Counted from the first letter of the stretch, positions 1 through 9,161 are shown. The stretch: 52,684 nucleotides of DNA from Rhizobacter sp. (GCA_025350965.1 JANXWV010000017.1:1-52684); one strand, 5' to 3'. Notes: generated by a model from the sequence alone, not told the origin. A program made the numbers and translations.

Positions 1-249
1 CTCGCTGGCGAAGACCTGCTCCCAGGCGGCGCGGGTCGCGTCGTTGGCGATGCCGCAGTCGACGATGCTCCAGCCATCCTCGCCGTCGAGCCGATCGCGC
101 AGCAGCCACAGGTTGATGTGGTCGAGCTGGAACGGCAGCAGCATGCGCAGCCAGCGCACGCCGGGCGCGACCTCGAGGGTCGTGCCGAGGGCCGGCAGGG
201 TGTCGCCGAACGGGTCGTCCAGCTGCAGTTCGAGCGCGTTCATGGCCAT
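1..249 (-). CDS. MBL-fold metallohydrolase, N-terminal part (truncated by window edge)
   Basis: Only the first 83 residues are present; the gene runs off the left edge. The visible part reads MAMNALELQL, then a beta-rich segment with LPFQLDHINLWLLRD and WSIVDCGIAND. This is the usual opening of metallo-beta-lactamase-fold hydrolases; the zinc motif HxHxDH would lie further along, outside the window. A second ATG six bases downstream (243) is also possible. It is transcribed divergently from liuR across an 89-bp gap that holds a LiuR-like site, so it is probably a regulon member. Family is fairly sure, substrate unknown. Confidence 0.7.
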   Translation of the reverse strand, partial: MAMNALELQLDDPFGDTLPALGTTLEVAPGVRWLRMLLPFQLDHINLWLLRDRLDGEDGWSIVDCGIANDATRAAWEQVFASE

Positions 250-278
250 CGCGGGGTTCCCATTTACACTTTACGCAC

Positions 279-294
279 TTTACGTAAACGTCAA
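279..294. promoter_or_regulatory. Imperfect LiuR-type operator in the divergent liuR/MBL promoter
   Basis: TTTACGTAAACGTCAA reads as two ACGT cores around a 2-bp centre. Its two outer three-base ends (TTT and CAA) are imperfect inverted repeats. It matches the perfect palindromes at 1206-1221 and 34604-34619 except near the centre and in one arm. Its place between two divergent genes, one of them the regulator itself, suggests autoregulation. This is an inference from sequence similarity. Confidence 0.6.
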
Positions 295-338
295 TCGAGC
301 CAGTGTAGGCGGTTCGTCGCGCCGCCGCTGTCACCCAC

Positions 339-731
339 ATGTCTGCCACGTTCACGATCGGCGAGCTCGCACGCGAGTTCGACCTAACGACCCGCGCGAT
401 CCGCTTCTACGAAGACTGCGGTCTGCTCGCGCCGCAGCGCAGCGGCCGCAACCGCGTCTACACCCATCGCGACCGCACGCGGCTGAAGCTCACCCTGCGC
501 GGCAAGCGGCTCGGGCTGACGCTGGCCGAGGTCCGCGAGCTGGTCGACATGTACGAGTCGCCGCGCGACACGATGCCGCAGCTGAAGAAATTCCTGGTCG
601 TGCTCGCGGCGCATCGCGAGCAGGTCGAGCAGCAGATGGCCGACCTGCAGGCCACGCTGGCCGAGGTGCGCAGCCACGAGCGCGAGGCGCGGCGCCTGCT
701 CGCCGACGGGCAGAAGAGGGCGTCGGCCTAG
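339..731 (+). CDS. liuR: MerR-family transcriptional regulator LiuR of leucine/isovalerate catabolism
   Basis: This 130-residue protein opens with a MerR winged helix-turn-helix (TIGELAREFDLTTRAIRFYE, about residues 6-25), then the wing (NRVYTHRDRTRL). A dimerisation coiled coil follows (about residues 80-125, rich in Gln/Glu/Arg). It lacks the cysteine metal-binding loop of metal-sensing MerR proteins, as expected for the LiuR type. Three matching operator-like palindromes near liu genes, and isovaleryl-CoA dehydrogenase about 1 kb downstream, support the name. LiuR proteins are known to control branched-chain amino acid degradation genes in proteobacteria. Confidence 0.88.
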   Translation: MSATFTIGELAREFDLTTRAIRFYEDCGLLAPQRSGRNRVYTHRDRTRLKLTLRGKRLGLTLAEVRELVDMYESPRDTMPQLKKFLVVLAAHREQVEQQMADLQATLAEVRSHEREARRLLADGQKRASA

Positions 732-766
732 AATCGACCCCGGCGTCAGGCTCTTGGAGACATCGC

Positions 767-1162
767 ATGAACCCGGAATTCGTCGCAACCTGGACCCCGC
801 GCGCGCTCGCCGCGCTTCGCATCGTCACCGCGTTCCTGTTCCTGCAGCACGGCACCGCCAAGCTGCTGCACCTGCCGCATGTGGCGATGTTCGACAGCCT
901 GCAGCTGCTGTCCCTGATCGGCTTCGCCGGCGTGCTCGAAATCGTCGGCAGTGTGCTGGTGCTGCTCGGCTGGTTCACGCGCCCGGCGGCCTTCATCCTG
1001 TCGGGCGAGATGGCGGTGGCGTACTTCATGGCCCACGTGCCGCTCGGCAACTTCCTGTCGCCGATGCTGAACGAGGGGGAGTCGGCGGTGCTCTTCTGCT
1101 TCATCTTCCTGTTGCTGTCGGTCACCGGCGCCGGAGCCTGGAGCGTGGACAAGACCGGCTGA
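767..1162 (+). CDS. DoxX-family small inner-membrane protein
   Basis: 131 residues with four predicted membrane helices: [52 protein letters not shown] and [20 protein letters not shown]. The N-terminal [18 protein letters not shown] is typical of DoxX/YphA-like proteins. The ATG at 767 follows a reasonable ribosome site (TTGGAGA, 9 nt upstream); longer in-frame starts would add a low-quality arginine/serine-rich extension that crosses liuR in another frame. It lies 35 bp after liuR on the same strand and may be co-transcribed. DoxX proteins are linked to redox or oxidant tolerance in some bacteria; no specific role can be read here. Confidence 0.82.
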   Translation: MNPEFVATWTPRALAALRIVTAFLFLQHGTAKLLHLPHVAMFDSLQLLSLIGFAGVLEIVGSVLVLLGWFTRPAAFILSGEMAVAYFMAHVPLGNFLSPMLNEGESAVLFCFIFLLLSVTGAGAWSVDKTG

Positions 1163-1202
1163 GGCTGCGGTGGCGCCGGCGCGGCGGCGACCTCGCCGAC
1201 TA

Positions 1203-1224
1203 CAATTGACGTATACGTCAACTG
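1203..1224. promoter_or_regulatory. LiuR operator upstream of thioesterase-liuA
   Basis: The perfect 16-bp palindrome TTGACGTATACGTCAA at 1206-1221 lies 30 bp before the thioesterase start. The 22-bp stretch 1203-1224 matches 34601-34622 at 21 of 22 positions. TTGACG inside it could also serve as a -35 hexamer, so binding would block or remodel the promoter. The assignment to LiuR is inferred from position and from the known MerR preference for such palindromes. Confidence 0.8.
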
Positions 1225-1251
1225 CGGCCCCGACCATGCGTCGATCGAGCC

Positions 1252-1704
1252 ATGAAAGTCGCCGACCTCGATTTCGAACAACGCACGCGCGATTCGTTTG
1301 CGCGCCAGCCTGCGATGGCCACGCTCGGTGTCACGCTCGAGGAGATCGGCCCGGGCCGGGTCGTGGTCGCGATGGCGCATCGCGCCGGGCTGACGCAGCA
1401 GCATGGCTTCCTGCACGCCGGCATGGTCGCCACCGCGCTCGACTCGGCCTGCGGCTACGCGGCGTTCACGCTGATGCCGGCGCATGCGGGCGTGCTGACG
1501 ATCGAGTTCAAGATCAACCTGCTGGCGCCGGCGCGCGGGCCGCTGCTGCGCGTCGAGGGGCGGGTGAAGAAGGCCGGGCGCACGATCAGCGTGGTCGACG
1601 GCGAGGCCTTCGAGCACGAGGTGGGCAGCAACGAGCGCAAACTCGTGGCGACGATGACCGCTACCATCATGACGATCACCGGCCGCGACGACGTGCGGAA
1701 CTGA
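1252..1704 (+). CDS. PaaI-like hotdog-fold acyl-CoA thioesterase
   Basis: 150 residues with the hotdog pattern of the PaaI/YigI group: [38 protein letters not shown] in sections, where HGFLHAG and the following Asp (DSACG) form the usual active-site region, then [15 protein letters not shown]. The family hydrolyses acyl-CoA thioesters in the cytoplasm. It is the first gene after the LiuR operator and is followed by liuA, so it may release CoA from branched-chain acyl-CoA intermediates that accumulate. The substrate is inferred from context. Confidence 0.85.
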   Translation: MKVADLDFEQRTRDSFARQPAMATLGVTLEEIGPGRVVVAMAHRAGLTQQHGFLHAGMVATALDSACGYAAFTLMPAHAGVLTIEFKINLLAPARGPLLRVEGRVKKAGRTISVVDGEAFEHEVGSNERKLVATMTATIMTITGRDDVRN

Positions 1705-1719
1705 CTCAGGAGACACGAA

Positions 1720-1812
1720 ATGACGCAAGCACCAGTCTCTGCGCGCCAGCGGGCCGAGCGCCGGGCCGCTCCCAAGCCGGCCCGCGCCGCCTCGGGCCGG
1801 GGGCAGCAATGA
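1720..1812 (+). CDS. Candidate 30-residue peptide translationally coupled to liuA
   Basis: A short frame starting [10 protein letters not shown] and ending RGQQ lies between the thioesterase and liuA. It has a better ribosome site (CAGGAGACAC, ending 2 nt before the ATG region) than liuA itself. Its stop overlaps the liuA start as ATGA (1809-1812), the usual layout for translational coupling. The product is basic (many Arg) and has no recognisable domain. It may simply be a leader that delivers ribosomes to liuA, which has no clear Shine-Dalgarno of its own. Confidence 0.4.
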   Translation: MTQAPVSARQRAERRAAPKPARAASGRGQQ

Positions 1813-3005
1813 ACAACTTGCCCGGCCTGAACCACCAGCTCGGTGAAGACGTCGACGCGCTGCGCGACGCGGTGCGCGAGTTCGCGCAGGCCGAGATCGC
1901 GCCGCGCGCCGCCGAGATCGACGCCAGCGACCAGTTCCCGATGGATCTGTGGCGCAAGATGGGAGCGCTCGGCGTGCTCGGCATCACGGTGAGCGAGGAG
2001 TACGGCGGCGCCGGCATGGGCTACCTCGCGCACATGATCGCGATGGAGGAGATCTCGCGCGCCTCGGCCTCGGTCGGATTGAGCTACGGCGCGCACAGCA
2101 ACCTGTGCGTGAACCAGATCAAGCGCAACGGCAACGACGCGCAGCGCGCGAAATATCTGCCCAGGCTGATCAGCGGCGAGCACGTCGGCGCGCTCGCGAT
2201 GAGCGAGCCGGGCGCCGGCTCCGACGTCATCAGCATGAAGCTCAAGGCCCAGCTGGTAGAGGGAAGAGCCGGGGGCGACCACTACCTGCTCAACGGCAGC
2301 AAGATGTGGATCACCAACGGGCCCGACGCCGACACCTTGGTCGTCTACGCGAAGACCCAGCCCGAGCTCGGTGCGCGCGGCGTCACCGCGTTCCTGGTCG
2401 AGAAGGGCATGAAGGGTTTTTCGGTCGCGCAAAAGCTCGACAAGCTCGGCATGCGCGGCAGCCACACCGGCGAGCTGGTGTTCGACAACGTCGAGGTGCC
2501 GGCGCAGAACGTGCTCGGCGAGCTGAACGGCGGCGCCAAGGTGCTGATGAGCGGCCTCGACTACGAGCGCGCGGTGCTGACCGGCGGGCCGCTGGGCATC
2601 ATGCAATCGGTGATGGATTCGGTCGTGCCCTACATCCACGACCGCAGGCAGTTCGGCCGGAGCATCGGCGAGTTCCAGCTGATCCAGGGCAAGGTCGCCG
2701 ACATGTACACGGTGCTGCAGGCCGGTCGCGCGTTCGCCTACACGGTCGCGAAGAACCTCGACATGCTCGGCGTCGACCACGTGCGCCAGGTGCGCAAGGA
2801 TTGCGCGAGCGTGATCCTGTGGTGCGCCGAGAAGGCCACCTGGATGGCCGGCGAGGGCATCCAGATCTTCGGCGGCAACGGCTACATCAACGAGTACCCG
2901 CTCGGCCGCCTGTGGCGCGACGCCAAGCTGTACGAGATCGGCGCCGGCACGAGCGAGATTCGCCGCATGTTGATCGGCCGCGAGTTGTTCGCCGAGACGA
3001 TGTGA
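1809..3005 (+). CDS. liuA: Isovaleryl-CoA dehydrogenase
   Basis: 398-residue FAD acyl-CoA dehydrogenase that oxidises isovaleryl-CoA to 3-methylcrotonyl-CoA, the first committed step of leucine breakdown after the branched-chain ketoacid dehydrogenase. Seen: FAD/substrate motifs MSEPGAGSD and [10 protein letters not shown], the IVD-type catalytic glutamate in [14 protein letters not shown] (about residue 249), and the C-terminal [19 protein letters not shown]. The catalytic base in the DYER helix, not in the C-terminal segment, separates IVD from short-chain enzymes. Length is normal. The start at 1809 overlaps the stop of the small frame before it. Confidence 0.95.
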   Translation: MNNLPGLNHQLGEDVDALRDAVREFAQAEIAPRAAEIDASDQFPMDLWRKMGALGVLGITVSEEYGGAGMGYLAHMIAMEEISRASASVGLSYGAHSNLCVNQIKRNGNDAQRAKYLPRLISGEHVGALAMSEPGAGSDVISMKLKAQLVEGRAGGDHYLLNGSKMWITNGPDADTLVVYAKTQPELGARGVTAFLVEKGMKGFSVAQKLDKLGMRGSHTGELVFDNVEVPAQNVLGELNGGAKVLMSGLDYERAVLTGGPLGIMQSVMDSVVPYIHDRRQFGRSIGEFQLIQGKVADMYTVLQAGRAFAYTVAKNLDMLGVDHVRQVRKDCASVILWCAEKATWMAGEGIQIFGGNGYINEYPLGRLWRDAKLYEIGAGTSEIRRMLIGRELFAETM

Positions 3006-3234
3006 GCACGGGCGCAGCATCCGGGCTGCGCCGCGCGGCGAGGGCCCGGTTCGCGCTCGCGCCTGCCGTGGGTGACACGTCGAGCGCAACCGGCGGGAGC
3101 TTCAGTCCCTGGGCGCATGGGCGGCAACGGCCATGCCCGGGGCCCGCAGGATTAGCGTTTCCGGCAAGCCACGGCCGGCCCCGCTCGTCGCATGATGTTG
3201 CTTCGGCAATCAGCCCGATCACAGGAGCACTCCC

Positions 3235-4290
3235 ATGGCTAGCAACATCCGGGGCCCCGGCATCTACCTGGCGCAGTTCGCCGGCGATGCGGCGCCGTTC
3301 GACTCTTGGCACGGCATCACCCAATGGGCTGCCGGTCACGGCTTCAAGGGGGTGCAACTGCCCTCGTGGGACAAGCGGCTGATCGACCTTGAGAAGGCCG
3401 CCGCATCGAAAGGCTACTGCGACGACATCGCCGGCGTGGCGCGCGCGAACGGTGTCGAGATCACCGAGCTCGGCACGCACCTGCAAGGCCAGCTCGTCGC
3501 GGTGCACCCTGCCTACGACGACGCCTTCGACGCGTTTGCGCCCGAGGCCGTGCGTGGCAACCCCAAGGCGCGCCAAGCCTGGGCGGTGCAGCAGATGCGG
3601 TGGGCGGCCAAGGCGTCTGCGCACCTCGGCCTCACGTCGACGGTGAGCTTTCCCGGCGCGCTGGCCTGGCCTTACCTGTACCCGTGGCCACAACGCCCGG
3701 CCGGGCTGATCGAGACCGCGTTCGACGAGCTGGCGAAGCGCTGGCGCCCGATCTTCGATGCCTTCGACGACGCCGGTTGCAGCGTCGCCTTCGAACTGCA
3801 CCCCGGCGAAGACCTGTTCGACGGCACGACCTTCGAGATGTTCCTGGAGCGCGTGGGCAACCACCCGCGTTGCTGCATCAACTACGACCCGTCGCACTTC
3901 CTGTTGCAGCAGCTCGACTACCTGGAGTTCATCGACATCTACCACGAGCGCATCACCTCGCTGCACATCAAGGACGCCGAGTTCCGGCCCACCGGCCGCC
4001 AAGGCGTGTACGGCGGCTATGCGCCGTGGGTCGACCGCGCGGCGCGCTTCCGCTCGCTCGGCGATGGGCAGATCGACTTCCGCGCAATCTTCTCGAAGAT
4101 GGCGCAGTACGGCTACAAGAGCTGGGCCGTGCTCGAATGGGAGTGCTGCCTCAAGCACCCCGAGCAAGGTGCGGCCGAAGGCGCGAAGTTCATTCGCGAC
4201 CACATCATTCGCGTGACCGACAAGGCGTTCGACGACTTCGCCGCAAGTGCTCCCGACCAGGGCAAGCTGAACCGGATGCTCGGGCTGTGA
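3235..4290 (+). CDS. Sugar phosphate isomerase/epimerase (xylose-isomerase-like TIM barrel)
   Basis: 351 residues of the AP-endonuclease-2 TIM-barrel superfamily. The likely metal ligands sit at the ends of barrel strands: Glu in FELHPGED (about 184), the pair in NYDPSHF (about 217-220), His in SLHIKDAE (about 244) and Glu in VLEWECC (about 301). It has a proper ribosome site (CAGGAG). Its stop overlaps the GTG start of the dehydrogenase that follows, so the two are translated together. Such pairs are common in pathways that oxidise a sugar or cyclitol and then isomerise or dehydrate the keto product. The substrate is unknown. Confidence 0.85.
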   Translation: MASNIRGPGIYLAQFAGDAAPFDSWHGITQWAAGHGFKGVQLPSWDKRLIDLEKAAASKGYCDDIAGVARANGVEITELGTHLQGQLVAVHPAYDDAFDAFAPEAVRGNPKARQAWAVQQMRWAAKASAHLGLTSTVSFPGALAWPYLYPWPQRPAGLIETAFDELAKRWRPIFDAFDDAGCSVAFELHPGEDLFDGTTFEMFLERVGNHPRCCINYDPSHFLLQQLDYLEFIDIYHERITSLHIKDAEFRPTGRQGVYGGYAPWVDRAARFRSLGDGQIDFRAIFSKMAQYGYKSWAVLEWECCLKHPEQGAAEGAKFIRDHIIRVTDKAFDDFAASAPDQGKLNRMLGL

Positions 4291-5453
4291 GCGCGCAGCG
4301 CATCCGGCTCGGCATGGTCGGCGGCGGCGAAGGCGCGTTCATCGGCGCGGTGCACCGCATTGCAGCGCGGCTCGATGACCACTATGAACTCGTGGCCGGC
4401 GCCCTGTCGGCCACCGCCGACAAGGCATTGCGCTCGGGCCGCGCGCTGGGCCTGGCGCCGGAGCGCGTCTACGTTGACTTCGCCGCGATGGCGAAAGCCG
4501 AGGCCGCGCGCGCCGACGGCATCGAGGTGGTCGCCATCGTCACCCCGAACGACCAGCACGCGCCGGTCGCAGAAGCCTTCCTGAAGGCTGGAATTCATGT
4601 GATCTGCGACAAGCCCGTCACCACCACCAGCCGCGACGCGAAGCGGCTCGCGGCGCTGGCGCGCAAGCACGGTCGCATCTTTGCCGTCACCTACAACTAC
4701 AGCGGCTACCCGATGGTGCGCCACGCGCGCCAGATGGTGCAAGAAGGGCGGCTCGGCGACATCCGCGTGGTGCAGGTCGAGTATGCGCAAGACTGGCTGA
4801 CCGAGCCTCTCGAAGCCACCGGCCAGAAGCAGGCCGGCTGGCGCACCGACCCCGCCCGCTCGGGCGCAGGCGGCTGCATCGGCGACATCGGCACCCACGC
4901 ATACCAGCTTGCCGGCCACGTGACCGGGCTGGTGGTCGATGAGCTGTGCGCCGAGCTGAGCACTTTTGTCGCCGGGCGGCGCCTTGACGACAACGCGCAG
5001 GTGATGCTGCGCTTCCAGGGCGGGGCGCGCGGCGCACTGTGGGCCAGTCAGGTGGCGCCGGGCAATGAGAACAACTTGCGCCTGCGCGTCTACGGCAGCA
5101 AGGGCGGGCTGGAATGGAAGCAGGAGCACCCGAACCAGTTGCAGTGGTCGCCGTTCGGTGAGCCGGTGCAGACGCTCGCGCGCGGCACCGGTGCGGCCAA
5201 CGCCACAGCAGCGCGCGTCACCCGCACACCGGCGGGCCACCCCGAGGGCTACCTCGAAGGCTTTGCGACGCTGTACAGCGAGATCGCCCAGCACATCCGC
5301 GCCGCACGGCCGGGGGGTGCGAAGGCCGATGGGGCGGCGGAGTTTCCAACGCTGGACGAAGGGCTCGAAGGGGTGCAGTTCATTGAAGCAGTGGTCGTGT
5401 CGTCGGCGCGCGGTGGGCGGTGGGTGAAGGTGCCTCGAGTGGCTCGTGCCTGA
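4287..5453 (+). CDS. Gfo/Idh/MocA-family NAD(P)-dependent oxidoreductase
   Basis: 388 residues starting at a GTG that overlaps the previous stop (GTGA). The N-terminal Rossmann fold has GMVGGGEGAFIGAVHR (about residues 9-24). The conserved motif CDKPVTTT (about 110) carries the active-site lysine in place of the more common EKP form. GGCIGDIGTHAYQL holds the catalytic-region Asp and His of the C-terminal domain. Family members oxidise a hydroxyl of sugars, cyclitols or glycosides. It probably works directly with the TIM-barrel enzyme before it; the ABC importer some 2.3 kb further on may supply the substrate. Confidence 0.88.
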   Translation: MSAQRIRLGMVGGGEGAFIGAVHRIAARLDDHYELVAGALSATADKALRSGRALGLAPERVYVDFAAMAKAEAARADGIEVVAIVTPNDQHAPVAEAFLKAGIHVICDKPVTTTSRDAKRLAALARKHGRIFAVTYNYSGYPMVRHARQMVQEGRLGDIRVVQVEYAQDWLTEPLEATGQKQAGWRTDPARSGAGGCIGDIGTHAYQLAGHVTGLVVDELCAELSTFVAGRRLDDNAQVMLRFQGGARGALWASQVAPGNENNLRLRVYGSKGGLEWKQEHPNQLQWSPFGEPVQTLARGTGAANATAARVTRTPAGHPEGYLEGFATLYSEIAQHIRAARPGGAKADGAAEFPTLDEGLEGVQFIEAVVVSSARGGRWVKVPRVARA

Positions 5454-5683
5454 AGGGAAAAGCGGTATTCAAGCAGCGCTTCTCGCGGCATTGATCGTGT
5501 TGCAACGCGGCACCATCCATGCGTGACGTTGTTCGTTCACGAGCGACGACCTCGATCCGCCGCCCTTTCTTCTTGCGAGGCCGGGTGACGGAAGTTCCAG
5601 GCACTGCCGCAGCAGCGGCTCATTGACACGTGTCGCTTGAAGGCGGTAGGAAGGAAGTTGACGTGGCGCCCGAGGAAACGAAG

Positions 5684-6514
5684 ATGATCAAATTGAAGTT
5701 GGCTGCATCGGAATTCGCAGAGCTCGACGAGACCGAGAGCGCGTGCGGCGACTGTGGCAACGCAGACCGTCTCGGATTCCTGTTCGACTACGCCTATCAG
5801 CCCATTGTCGATGTGGCAACGCGCACCGTCTACGGTCATGAAGCCCTGGTCAGAGGGCCCAACGGCGAGGGCGCGATCAGCGTGCTTTCGCAGATCAACG
5901 AAAAGAACCGGTACCGCTTCGACCAGGCCTGCCGGGTCAAGGCCATCAAGACGGCCGCGCAGCTGGGCATTCAAGAACGCATCTCGATCAATTTCCTGCC
6001 CAATGCCATCTACAAGCCGGAAATCTGCATCCGCACAACCCTTGCAGCTGCGCATGCGCACGGCTTTCCGCTCGACCGAATCATCTTCGAGGTCACGGAG
6101 GGCGAGCGTGTCGAAGACGGGCCATGGCTGGCCGAGATTCTTCGCGAATACAAGCGTTGTGGCCTGCTCACAGCGATCGACGACTTCGGCGCGGGCTACG
6201 CCGGGCTGACCTTGCTCGCCCAATTCCAGCCTGACCTGATCAAGATCGACATGGAGCTCGTGCGGAACATCGATCGCAGCAAGTCGCGCCAGGCCATCGT
6301 GCGCGGGATGGTGCGCATCTGCAAGGATCTGGGGGTGCAGGTCATCGCCGAGGGCATCGAGACCAGCGGTGAGCGCGACTTTCTTTCCGACGCCGGCATC
6401 CACCTGATGCAGGGCTACCTGTTCAGCCGGCCCGTGTTCCAGGGCGTCGGCCAGATCGACGCGACGGCATGGGGTGAGCCCTCGGTGGAACGAGGCGCTG
6501 GGGTTCGGGCGTAG
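5684..6514 (+). CDS. EAL-domain cyclic-di-GMP phosphodiesterase
   Basis: 276 residues, almost entirely one EAL domain. Catalytic elements appear complete: EALVRGP, the metal-binding Asn in SINFLPN, Glu in FEVTEGE, DDFGAGYAG, LIKIDMELV, VIAEGIET and MQGYLFSRP. It should therefore hydrolyse c-di-GMP. No transmembrane or sensor domain is visible; a CGDCGN cysteine pair lies near the N-terminus. The ATG at 5684 has a GAGGAAA ribosome site; in-frame GTG codons at 5630 and 5663 are less convincing. It interrupts the sugar genes and has its own 5' gap of about 230 bp. Confidence 0.88.
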   Translation: MIKLKLAASEFAELDETESACGDCGNADRLGFLFDYAYQPIVDVATRTVYGHEALVRGPNGEGAISVLSQINEKNRYRFDQACRVKAIKTAAQLGIQERISINFLPNAIYKPEICIRTTLAAAHAHGFPLDRIIFEVTEGERVEDGPWLAEILREYKRCGLLTAIDDFGAGYAGLTLLAQFQPDLIKIDMELVRNIDRSKSRQAIVRGMVRICKDLGVQVIAEGIETSGERDFLSDAGIHLMQGYLFSRPVFQGVGQIDATAWGEPSVERGAGVRA

Positions 6515-6628
6515 GGGCACGGACCCAGTCCGATTCTCCCGACTTGCCGGCGTAGCTCGCCCTGGCGGGCCATCTCGAACCTGTTGAGCTCGATCCGGCG
6601 CCGCAGTGAACTGCATCCGCGCCTCCAT

Positions 6629-6702
6629 TGAAACCCTGATTGATTTATTTATTGATGTGACGACACTGGCGTCTCTCGCAGACCTCAGAGCCCGCTCACA
6701 CC
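6629..6702 (+). promoter_or_regulatory. AT-rich probable promoter region of the LacI/ABC operon
   Basis: The sequence around 6638-6660 (TGATTTATTTATTGATGTG) is far more AT-rich than its surroundings and lies about 45 bp before the LacI start. It is the most likely promoter for the CUT1 operon. I cannot place the -35 and -10 hexamers with certainty and see no clear LacI palindrome. Confidence 0.3.
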
Positions 6703-7746
6703 ATGTCCACCGCCACCATTGCCGACATCGCCGCCCGCGCCGGGGTGGGCACGGCCACGGTGGACCGGGTGTTGAACAAGCGCCCGGGCGTGAACGCCGA
6801 CACCGTGCAGCGCGTGCTGCAGGTGATGGCCGAGATTGGCGCGCCGCCGCTGCGCGGCCGGCCGCGGCGGGACGCCAACCTGCGCTTCGCGTTCGTGCTG
6901 CCGGCCGACGACTCGCCGTTTCTCGAATTGGTCGATCGGCAGATCGCGCAGTCGGCCAGTGATTTCCGCCATCAGCACATCACCGAAGTCACCTACCGCA
7001 TCGACGCCAGCGACGGCACGGGCACGCAGTTCGCAGCCGGCCTGCTGCAGCTGGCCGACTGCGAAGGCGTGGCGCTGATCGCGCCCGACCTGCCGCCGGT
7101 CAAGCAGGCGATCAACGAACTCGTGCGCTCCGGCATCCATGTGGTGACGCTGTTCTCGGACGTGGCGGGCTCGATGCGCGAAACCCACGTGGGCGCCGAC
7201 AACCGCGCCGCCGGCCGCACGGCCGGGCTGTTGCTGGCGCGCATGGCGGCTGGCGGTGGGGCGGGGCGTGACACGCTGCTGCTCGCTTCGCAGGCCACGC
7301 GCCTGTCGGCCGAAATCGAGCGGCGCATCGGCTTCGCGCAGGTGATCGAAGAGCGCTTCCCGAAGCTGCGCATGCTGCGCGTGCCGGACCTGCCGAGTGC
7401 AGACGCCGCCGCAGGCAAAGCCTTCACGCGCTTCCTCGCGAAGGGCGGCATCGACCCCGCCAAGATCGCCGGCCTCTACAACGTGGGCTCCGGCAGCGCT
7501 GGCCTGGCGCAGGCGCTCGGCAGCGCCGGCCTCTCGGGCCTGGTCGGCATGGCCGCGCATGACCTCACCGACAGCCACCGCGCGCTGCTCAGCAGCGGTG
7601 GCTTCGCGTACGTGTTGACGCAGGACATCCACTACTGCGTCGGTGCTGCAGCACGCGTGTTGCGTGCGCTGTGCGAGAACGTGCGAGGTGCACTCAACGT
7701 GGTGCAGCCGCGCGTGGAGATCCTGACGGCCGAGAACCTGCATTAG
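6703..7746 (+). CDS. LacI-family transcriptional regulator of the adjacent sugar operon
   Basis: 347 residues. The N-terminal LacI helix-turn-helix is clear: TIADIAARAGVGTATVDRVLN (in parts, residues 5-25) followed by the hinge. The remainder is a periplasmic-binding-protein-like effector domain (FVLPADDSPF, HVGADNRAAGRTAG, GLYNVGSGSAG). It ends 55 bp before the substrate-binding protein on the same strand, so it most likely senses the imported sugar or a product and controls this operon. The VDRVLN form is common among regulators related to sugar and polyol uptake. Confidence 0.9.
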   Translation: MSTATIADIAARAGVGTATVDRVLNKRPGVNADTVQRVLQVMAEIGAPPLRGRPRRDANLRFAFVLPADDSPFLELVDRQIAQSASDFRHQHITEVTYRIDASDGTGTQFAAGLLQLADCEGVALIAPDLPPVKQAINELVRSGIHVVTLFSDVAGSMRETHVGADNRAAGRTAGLLLARMAAGGGAGRDTLLLASQATRLSAEIERRIGFAQVIEERFPKLRMLRVPDLPSADAAAGKAFTRFLAKGGIDPAKIAGLYNVGSGSAGLAQALGSAGLSGLVGMAAHDLTDSHRALLSSGGFAYVLTQDIHYCVGAAARVLRALCENVRGALNVVQPRVEILTAENLH

Positions 7747-7801
7747 CAGGGCCCGGCCGGCAGAGGTGTGTGCCTGTCAACAACCGTAGGAGACAACCGA
7801 G

Positions 7802-9142
7802 ATGAAAGCATTCTTCAAGAAGCTGCCCGCCCTCGCGGCCATCGCAGCAGCCGGTGTTCTCGGCCTGGGCAGCTCGGCTGCGCAGGCCCAGGGCAAGACG
7901 ATCACGCTGTGCTGGGCCGCCTGGGACCCTGCCAACGCGCTGGTCGAACTCAGCAAAGACTTCACGGCCAAATCGGGCGTGAACATGAAGTTCGAGTTCG
8001 TGCCGTGGCCGAACTTTGCCGACCGAATGCTCAACGAGCTGAACTCCAAGGGCAAGCTGTGCGACCTGATCATCGGCGACAGCCAATGGATCGGCGGCTC
8101 GGCCGAAAGTGGCCACTACGTGAAGCTGAATGATTTCTTCGCCAAGGAAGGGATCAAGATGAGCGACTTCATGCCGGCGACTGTGACCGGCTATTCGGAG
8201 TGGCCGAAGGGCACACCGAACTACTGGGCGCTGCCGGCGATGGGCGACGCGCTCGGCTGGACCTACCGCAAAGATTGGTTCGCCCGGCCCGAGCTGCGCG
8301 CCGAGTTCAAGAAGAAGTACAACCGTGAGCTCGAAGCGCCCACCACCTGGGCCGAGTTCAAGCAGGTGGCCGAGTTCTTCACTCGCACAGTCGACGGCAA
8401 GAAGGTCTACGGCACCTACCTCTTCACCGAGCGCGGCTCCGAAGGCATCACGATGGGTGTCAGCAACGTGCTGTACCCGTACGGCTTCAAGTACGAAGAC
8501 CCGAAAAAGCACTACGCGATGGACGGCTTCGTGAACGGCCCCGACGCCATCAAGGGCCTGGAGTTCTACAAGGAGCTCTACAAGTGCTGCACGCCGCCGG
8601 GCCTGACCAACTCGTACATGGGCGAAGGGCTCGACGCCTTCAAGTCGGGCCAGGTGGCCATGATGATGAACTGGTTCGCGTTCTTCCCGGGTCTGTACAA
8701 AGACCCGAACGTCGGCGGCGACAAGATCGGCTTCTTCGTCAACCCGACCGGGCCGAAGGGCAAGGGCTCGCAGCTCGGCGGGCAGGGCATCTCGGTGGTG
8801 GCCTACTCGCCGAACCGGGCCGAGGCGCTGGCCTACATCAAGTGGTTTGCCACGCCCGACACGCAAAAGAAGTGGTGGGCGCTGGGCGGCTACTCCTGCC
8901 ACAAGGCCGTGCTGCAGGACCCCGGCTTCAAGAAGAGCGCACCGTTCGCGTCCGAGTTCCTGACCGCGATGGACCAGGTCGTCGACTTCTGGGCCGAGCC
9001 GAGCTATGCGCAACTGCTGCTGGCCGAGCAGAAGCGCGTGCATGACTTCGTGGTGGCCGACAAAGGCACCGCGAAGGAAGCGCTCGACGGCTTGCTCGCC
9101 GACTGGAAGAAGGTGTTCAAGGAAGACGGGAAAACGAAGTAG
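7802..9142 (+). CDS. CUT1-type ABC transporter, periplasmic sugar/polyol-binding protein
   Basis: 446 residues with a Sec signal peptide (MKAFFKKLPALAAIAAAGVL... cut after about AQAQG, residue 31), then a two-lobed solute-binding fold. Typical CUT1 pieces are WPNFADRMLNEL, LPAMGDALGWTYRKDWF and GQVAMMMNWFAFFPG. Several cysteines (ITLCWAA, KLCDLI, YKCCTPPG, YSCHK) could form disulfides in the periplasm. GGAGACAACCGAG before the ATG is a strong ribosome site. It should deliver the substrate to the permease pair that follows. Confidence 0.9.
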   Translation: MKAFFKKLPALAAIAAAGVLGLGSSAAQAQGKTITLCWAAWDPANALVELSKDFTAKSGVNMKFEFVPWPNFADRMLNELNSKGKLCDLIIGDSQWIGGSAESGHYVKLNDFFAKEGIKMSDFMPATVTGYSEWPKGTPNYWALPAMGDALGWTYRKDWFARPELRAEFKKKYNRELEAPTTWAEFKQVAEFFTRTVDGKKVYGTYLFTERGSEGITMGVSNVLYPYGFKYEDPKKHYAMDGFVNGPDAIKGLEFYKELYKCCTPPGLTNSYMGEGLDAFKSGQVAMMMNWFAFFPGLYKDPNVGGDKIGFFVNPTGPKGKGSQLGGQGISVVAYSPNRAEALAYIKWFATPDTQKKWWALGGYSCHKAVLQDPGFKKSAPFASEFLTAMDQVVDFWAEPSYAQLLLAEQKRVHDFVVADKGTAKEALDGLLADWKKVFKEDGKTK

Positions 9143-9161
9143 TCAGTCGCGTCTGCTCCTT

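Noticed and set aside
44..766. Long upstream extension of the DoxX-type protein
   Set aside because: The extension runs across liuR and the divergent promoter in another frame and is Ser/Arg-rich; the ATG at 767 has the ribosome site.
1170..1808. Upstream extension of liuA
   Set aside because: The added residues overlap the thioesterase in another frame and are Arg-rich; isovaleryl-CoA dehydrogenases start near MNNLPG.
3006..3234. Gene or RNA in the gap after liuA
   Set aside because: No frame with a ribosome site or motif, and no convincing hairpin with T-run; only the leader of the next gene.
6515..6702. LacI operator palindrome before the LacI gene
   Set aside because: I looked for a central CG palindrome of the LacI type and found none that I could defend.
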